Part shown: piece by piece, positions 54,301-64,000 of the stretch
Layout: every line of letters starts with the position of its first letter
Numbering within the stretch: the stretch's first letter is position 1
NCBI RefSeq assembly: GCF_021347895.1
Contig: NC_067116.1
Span: 39,203,677-39,267,676, forward strand
Reading direction: 5' to 3'
Length of the DNA stretch: 64,000 bases
From: Acanthochromis polyacanthus
Lineage: Eukaryota; Chordata; Actinopteri; Pomacentridae
Notes under the pieces: model-generated
Database searches by the model: none
What the model was told of the DNA's origin: nothing
Seen by the model: only the letters and a program-made list of their open reading frames with translations
Program-made: the position numbers and the translations under genes

Positions 54301-55552
54301 TAAACTGACTTTAATGGCAGTGGTCATTCACTTTATTTATTTTTTTGCGGCTGTACTTTACTGTCAGCTAGCTTACTGCTTAATGCTAACCTGACACAGC
54401 TCTAAAGCAAAAACACCATTTTAAAATAACGAACTTGTTATCTACTTATCAACGTATTTCAACGTCTACTTACCATTTTAAAATTAGAAATAATCTGCAT
54501 TCAAGTAGCCATTTATCTCTAAAATCTTGTCAGTCATGTGTATCCAAAGTAGGCTAACCAGAGTACGCCAAAGACGTTAGTGGTCAATTAGCCAATCAGA
54601 AACGAGTATCCCTTGTTAACGGCAGTTATCATCTTGCTGTTTACTTTCTTACTTTTATCTCATGATCATTCTTTTGTAGAGGTGCTGTGTGTTGGAACAA
54701 CAAATATGTATTACCATGTGTTAAAAAGAAACTGAATTTATATTTATATTGGGTGTACATGTTGTTTTTACGTCTGTATTATTATATATGCCAAACAATA
54801 GTTCATATTTTTTTCGATGAAAATAATTCCTCTGTGCCTTAAATTGGCTTAGATGTAAAGTCTTTATTGCTATTATTATTTATTAAAACATGAACACTGA
54901 CAGCTGAGGACACCATGGACACAAAATTAATGTTAATATACACTTTTCTAGTCCATTCGGAGGACTCTGATCTATCTATCTATTCAGTAGAACTACATCT
55001 TGTAATTTTGAAATAATTCAGCGATACATATTTGAACTAAAAATCAATTCTGAAGAAAACATGTAAAACCCCACTTTAATTTGACTGGACTGGTTGTTTG
55101 TTAAGTATAAAACCCTGGCTGTCTAAATCTATCTGTTTAAGATGGTCATCAGAACCGCCGTTTGAAGGCAGAAATGCTCAGTCATGGTGCTGACTGTATC
55201 GTTGGCTGATAATGTGTCTTCTAGTGTATAAAAAACACCATATGGACAATTTTACAAGGTAAAAAACTTGCTTTCAAATACTGGAAAAGTCCCTGCACAC
55301 TGCTCACCATGTGTGGTTTCATGTAAACCCCAGCTAGGGTGGCTAAAAAAACCTCAATTCCCAGTAAAAACAGAGGACCTTGGTCTTAAAAGTGGTTTCT
55401 ACAGTGCTGACAACCATATCAAAGGATCATAATCTTGAACAAGTTGAACTGCCTAGTTCGACAATTTCTATTAAATCTGCATTTTTGCACTGGTTAAGAT
55501 ATAGATGCAAAGCAATGGCATGTGGGTATAAACTAAATTAAACAAAAACTTG
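51400..55552. other. Gene-free stretch between map2k2 and the zbtb7a 5' end
   Basis: No believable exon on either strand. It contains the 30-bp minisatellite at 54083-54327. The rest is AT-rich and I recognise nothing in it. Confidence 0.5.
54083..54327. repeat. Minisatellite: about 8 imperfect copies of a 30-bp unit
   Basis: The unit is approximately AGTGGTCACAGGTAAACTGA plus TTTTTGTAGC. Copies differ by substitutions and one has a 4-bp deletion. Read in frame it gives a 10-residue repeat (VTGKLILVAA-like), an artefact of the 30-bp period; there is no gene context. Confidence 0.8.
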
Positions 55553-55572
55553 AGGTACATTCACAAATAAGT

Positions 55573-55578
55573 TTTATT
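55573..55578 (-). terminator. map2k2: Candidate distal polyadenylation signal of map2k2 (AATAAA)
   Basis: AATAAA on the minus strand, followed about 10 nt later by a TTTGTGAATGT stretch that could act as a downstream U/GU-rich element. Confidence 0.4.
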
Positions 55579-56806
55579 TTAATCTTTTTATACATTATAA
55601 CCATATCCAACACATTTTTATATTATAATAAAATGACTCTTCTCCTTGTCATTTACATAAATCAAAAATTTGTATATTAAGACTGCAAAATAGTACTCCT
55701 GTAATTTTTGTATATAGCTTTGTACACATACAAGTGACAATGCATCCATTTTGCTCTTAACGAATGCACATTTTCGGGGCGGGGGATAAGAAAGGGCAGC
55801 CATAAGCAGAGAGAATACAAGAGCTCTAGCAAGACGGCAGGCTAGCAAGTAACACCACCACCATGTGACCAACACTGACTTGGGTTAAAACGTTCAATCA
55901 GACCCTCTGTACTACTCGAGAGGCCTGTTCCACTTGAAGTCGGCTTGGAAAAGCGTTTTAACTGTATTCCAACCCAAGTCTTTTTCCCAAAAGTGAGCCT
56001 CTAGGTCGGTTGTGTCCCAAGACAAAAAAAAAAGAAGAAGCTTGGAGCGCCACACTTAGCAGTACGGTGAAAACATAACCAAATACACTTCAGGGGAAAA
56101 TACAGACCAACAACAAAGAGAAAAAAGTAAAATCAAAATCAGTGATTGAGATTTCATATCGACATCGCAGAGATTCAGGCTTTTGATAAAAACACCAGCT
56201 AATCATCCCCATCATGATCTTGGGAAATAAAATACACATACAGTATTTAGAAAGATAATAAACCATGCTATATCATCCCATGAATACATTTTTGATCATT
56301 GTTTTCTCAATGTCAATAGAGACATTCTGGCATATATCAGGCCTCCACATCATATGCCTCCTCCCATGTGAGACATACAGTGTGGGATGTGAACTGAAAT
56401 GTAAGTTGAGGAAACAATGTCAACACAATCAGCGTGTAGATCACTGAATGCAAAATGAGAACATTCGAAGGACACTGATATACTGTCATGAATGTGCATA
56501 CAAAAAAAAAAAAATCAGCCACTGAGAAACTTTAGTAGTCATGAGTACCCTCTTTGGTGATCGCTCATTTGCCAAAAAAGTGAAAATGACTCCTAACTTG
56601 CCCTTTTGTCCTGCACTTTACTTGCAAATTCGATTATTATATTGGAGGTAATTGCAAGGTCTCCGCAAAGAGCACTGTAGCGTGTACAACTCCGACAGAA
56701 TTATTTTAAAATCAAAACGGCTGCATTCACCTTCAATAAAACCAAATCGGAGCTTGCAAGTAGATAAGATGTCATCCTCAGCCCATCAAATCTCTACAGC
56801 AGGTTA

Positions 56807-56812
56807 TTTATT
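56807..56812 (-). terminator. map2k2: Candidate proximal polyadenylation signal of map2k2 (AATAAA)
   Basis: TTAATAAATAACC on the minus strand, about 420 nt after the stop codon. Confidence 0.4.
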
Positions 56813-57216
56813 AAAATACAGTCCCACAAGCCATCAACTGTTGCCATAGAAAAGATTAATACAGAATATTCAACAATACAAAAGAAGTTTGTCAATGCAA
56901 ATTCAGCCGACACACTGGCAGCCCTTCAGTGCTTTACATCCTCTGTAGCGGTGTGGAAAAGTGAGCTGTGGCTGCTCTTGACACTGTCATGGTGAAGCTG
57001 TGGTCTTACAGTACAATGACTCAATGGGCCCTGCTGCTGGTGAAGAAATAAACGGGGGGAGGGGAGAAGAGGAGGGAGAAAGCTAAAACTGTTTTTACCC
57101 AAGAGCAAGATGGAAAAAAAAAGTGCCAATATGTGTGATGGCTTGTGTACGTGTATGTACAGTATATGAGTATGCAGAGAGACCCAGAGGTGTGTCAGGG
57201 CAGTGTGTGTGTGTGT

Positions 57217-57230
57217 GGGGGGGGGGGGGG
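57217..57230. repeat. 14-G homopolymer abutting the map2k2 stop codon
   Basis: Fourteen G on the plus strand immediately next to the TCA (stop TGA) at 57231-57233, preceded by a (GT)n run. Length errors here cannot alter the protein because the run lies just 3' of the stop. Confidence 0.9.

Positions 57231-64000
<6,770 letters not shown>

Larger units (their letters stand above)
55553..57230 (-). other. map2k2: Probable map2k2 3'UTR
   Basis: Directly follows the stop codon. It opens on the transcript with C14 and then a (CA)n run. Minus-strand AATAAA words occur at 56807-56812 (3'UTR of about 0.4 kb) and 55573-55578 (about 1.7 kb). Which is used cannot be told from sequence. Confidence 0.5.

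Overview
This is vertebrate nuclear DNA, most likely from a teleost fish. The coding sequence is in short exons with clean GT...AG borders, separated by AT-rich introns that hold many (CA)n/(GA)n microsatellites, several small DNA-transposon derivatives (hAT-like, piggyBac-like and Tc1 relics) and long gaps. I see no bacterial-style genes, operons or CRISPR arrays, and no tRNA or rRNA gene I can defend. Three real protein-coding genes are present, all on the minus strand. I reconstructed them exon by exon, and every phase closes.

Layout, left to right (reverse of transcription). (1) About 1-19,300: 5' two-thirds of an E-protein bHLH transcription-factor gene, tcf3 (E2A) type. It has 12 coding exons (316 codons, 15,828 down to 17) plus a noncoding first exon near 18.9-19.3 kb. 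The 3' part, including the bHLH domain, lies beyond the left edge. (2) About 19.5-35.9 kb: no gene found. It holds a 430-bp terminal-inverted-repeat element with internal tandem copies, a TTAA-flanked piggyBac-like MITE, an old foldback element, a 32-G homopolymer, and segments with octamer/homeodomain-like words that look like conserved noncoding elements. (3) 36,001-41,367: the three coding exons of zbtb7a (BTB plus four zinc fingers, 600 aa, complete). A candidate 5'UTR exon ends at 51,039. (4) About 51.4-55.5 kb: no gene found; contains a 30-bp minisatellite. (5) 57,231-63,587: coding exons 3-11 of map2k2 (MEK2), the last 299 residues and stop. Exons 1-2 are beyond the right edge.

The order map2k2-zbtb7a on one strand matches the MAP2K2-ZBTB7A pair of human 19p13.3, where TCF3 lies on the same arm; this supports calling the E protein tcf3. 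The genes are not an operon: MEK2 is a cytoplasmic MAPK-cascade kinase, Zbtb7a a nuclear repressor, and Tcf3 a nuclear bHLH activator.

The most unusual items are: two inverted, decayed fragments of a neurofilament-type intermediate-filament gene inside a tcf3 intron; a (UG)57 tract 58 nt upstream of a 41-nt tcf3 exon; a divergent activation-domain core in this Tcf3; a CRE plus TATA-like internal promoter candidate in tcf3; an intron dividing the BTB from the zinc-finger exon of zbtb7a, with an unexplained coding-like segment inside it; and paired ZNF143-like motifs upstream of zbtb7a. I did not find a wholly new biological system.
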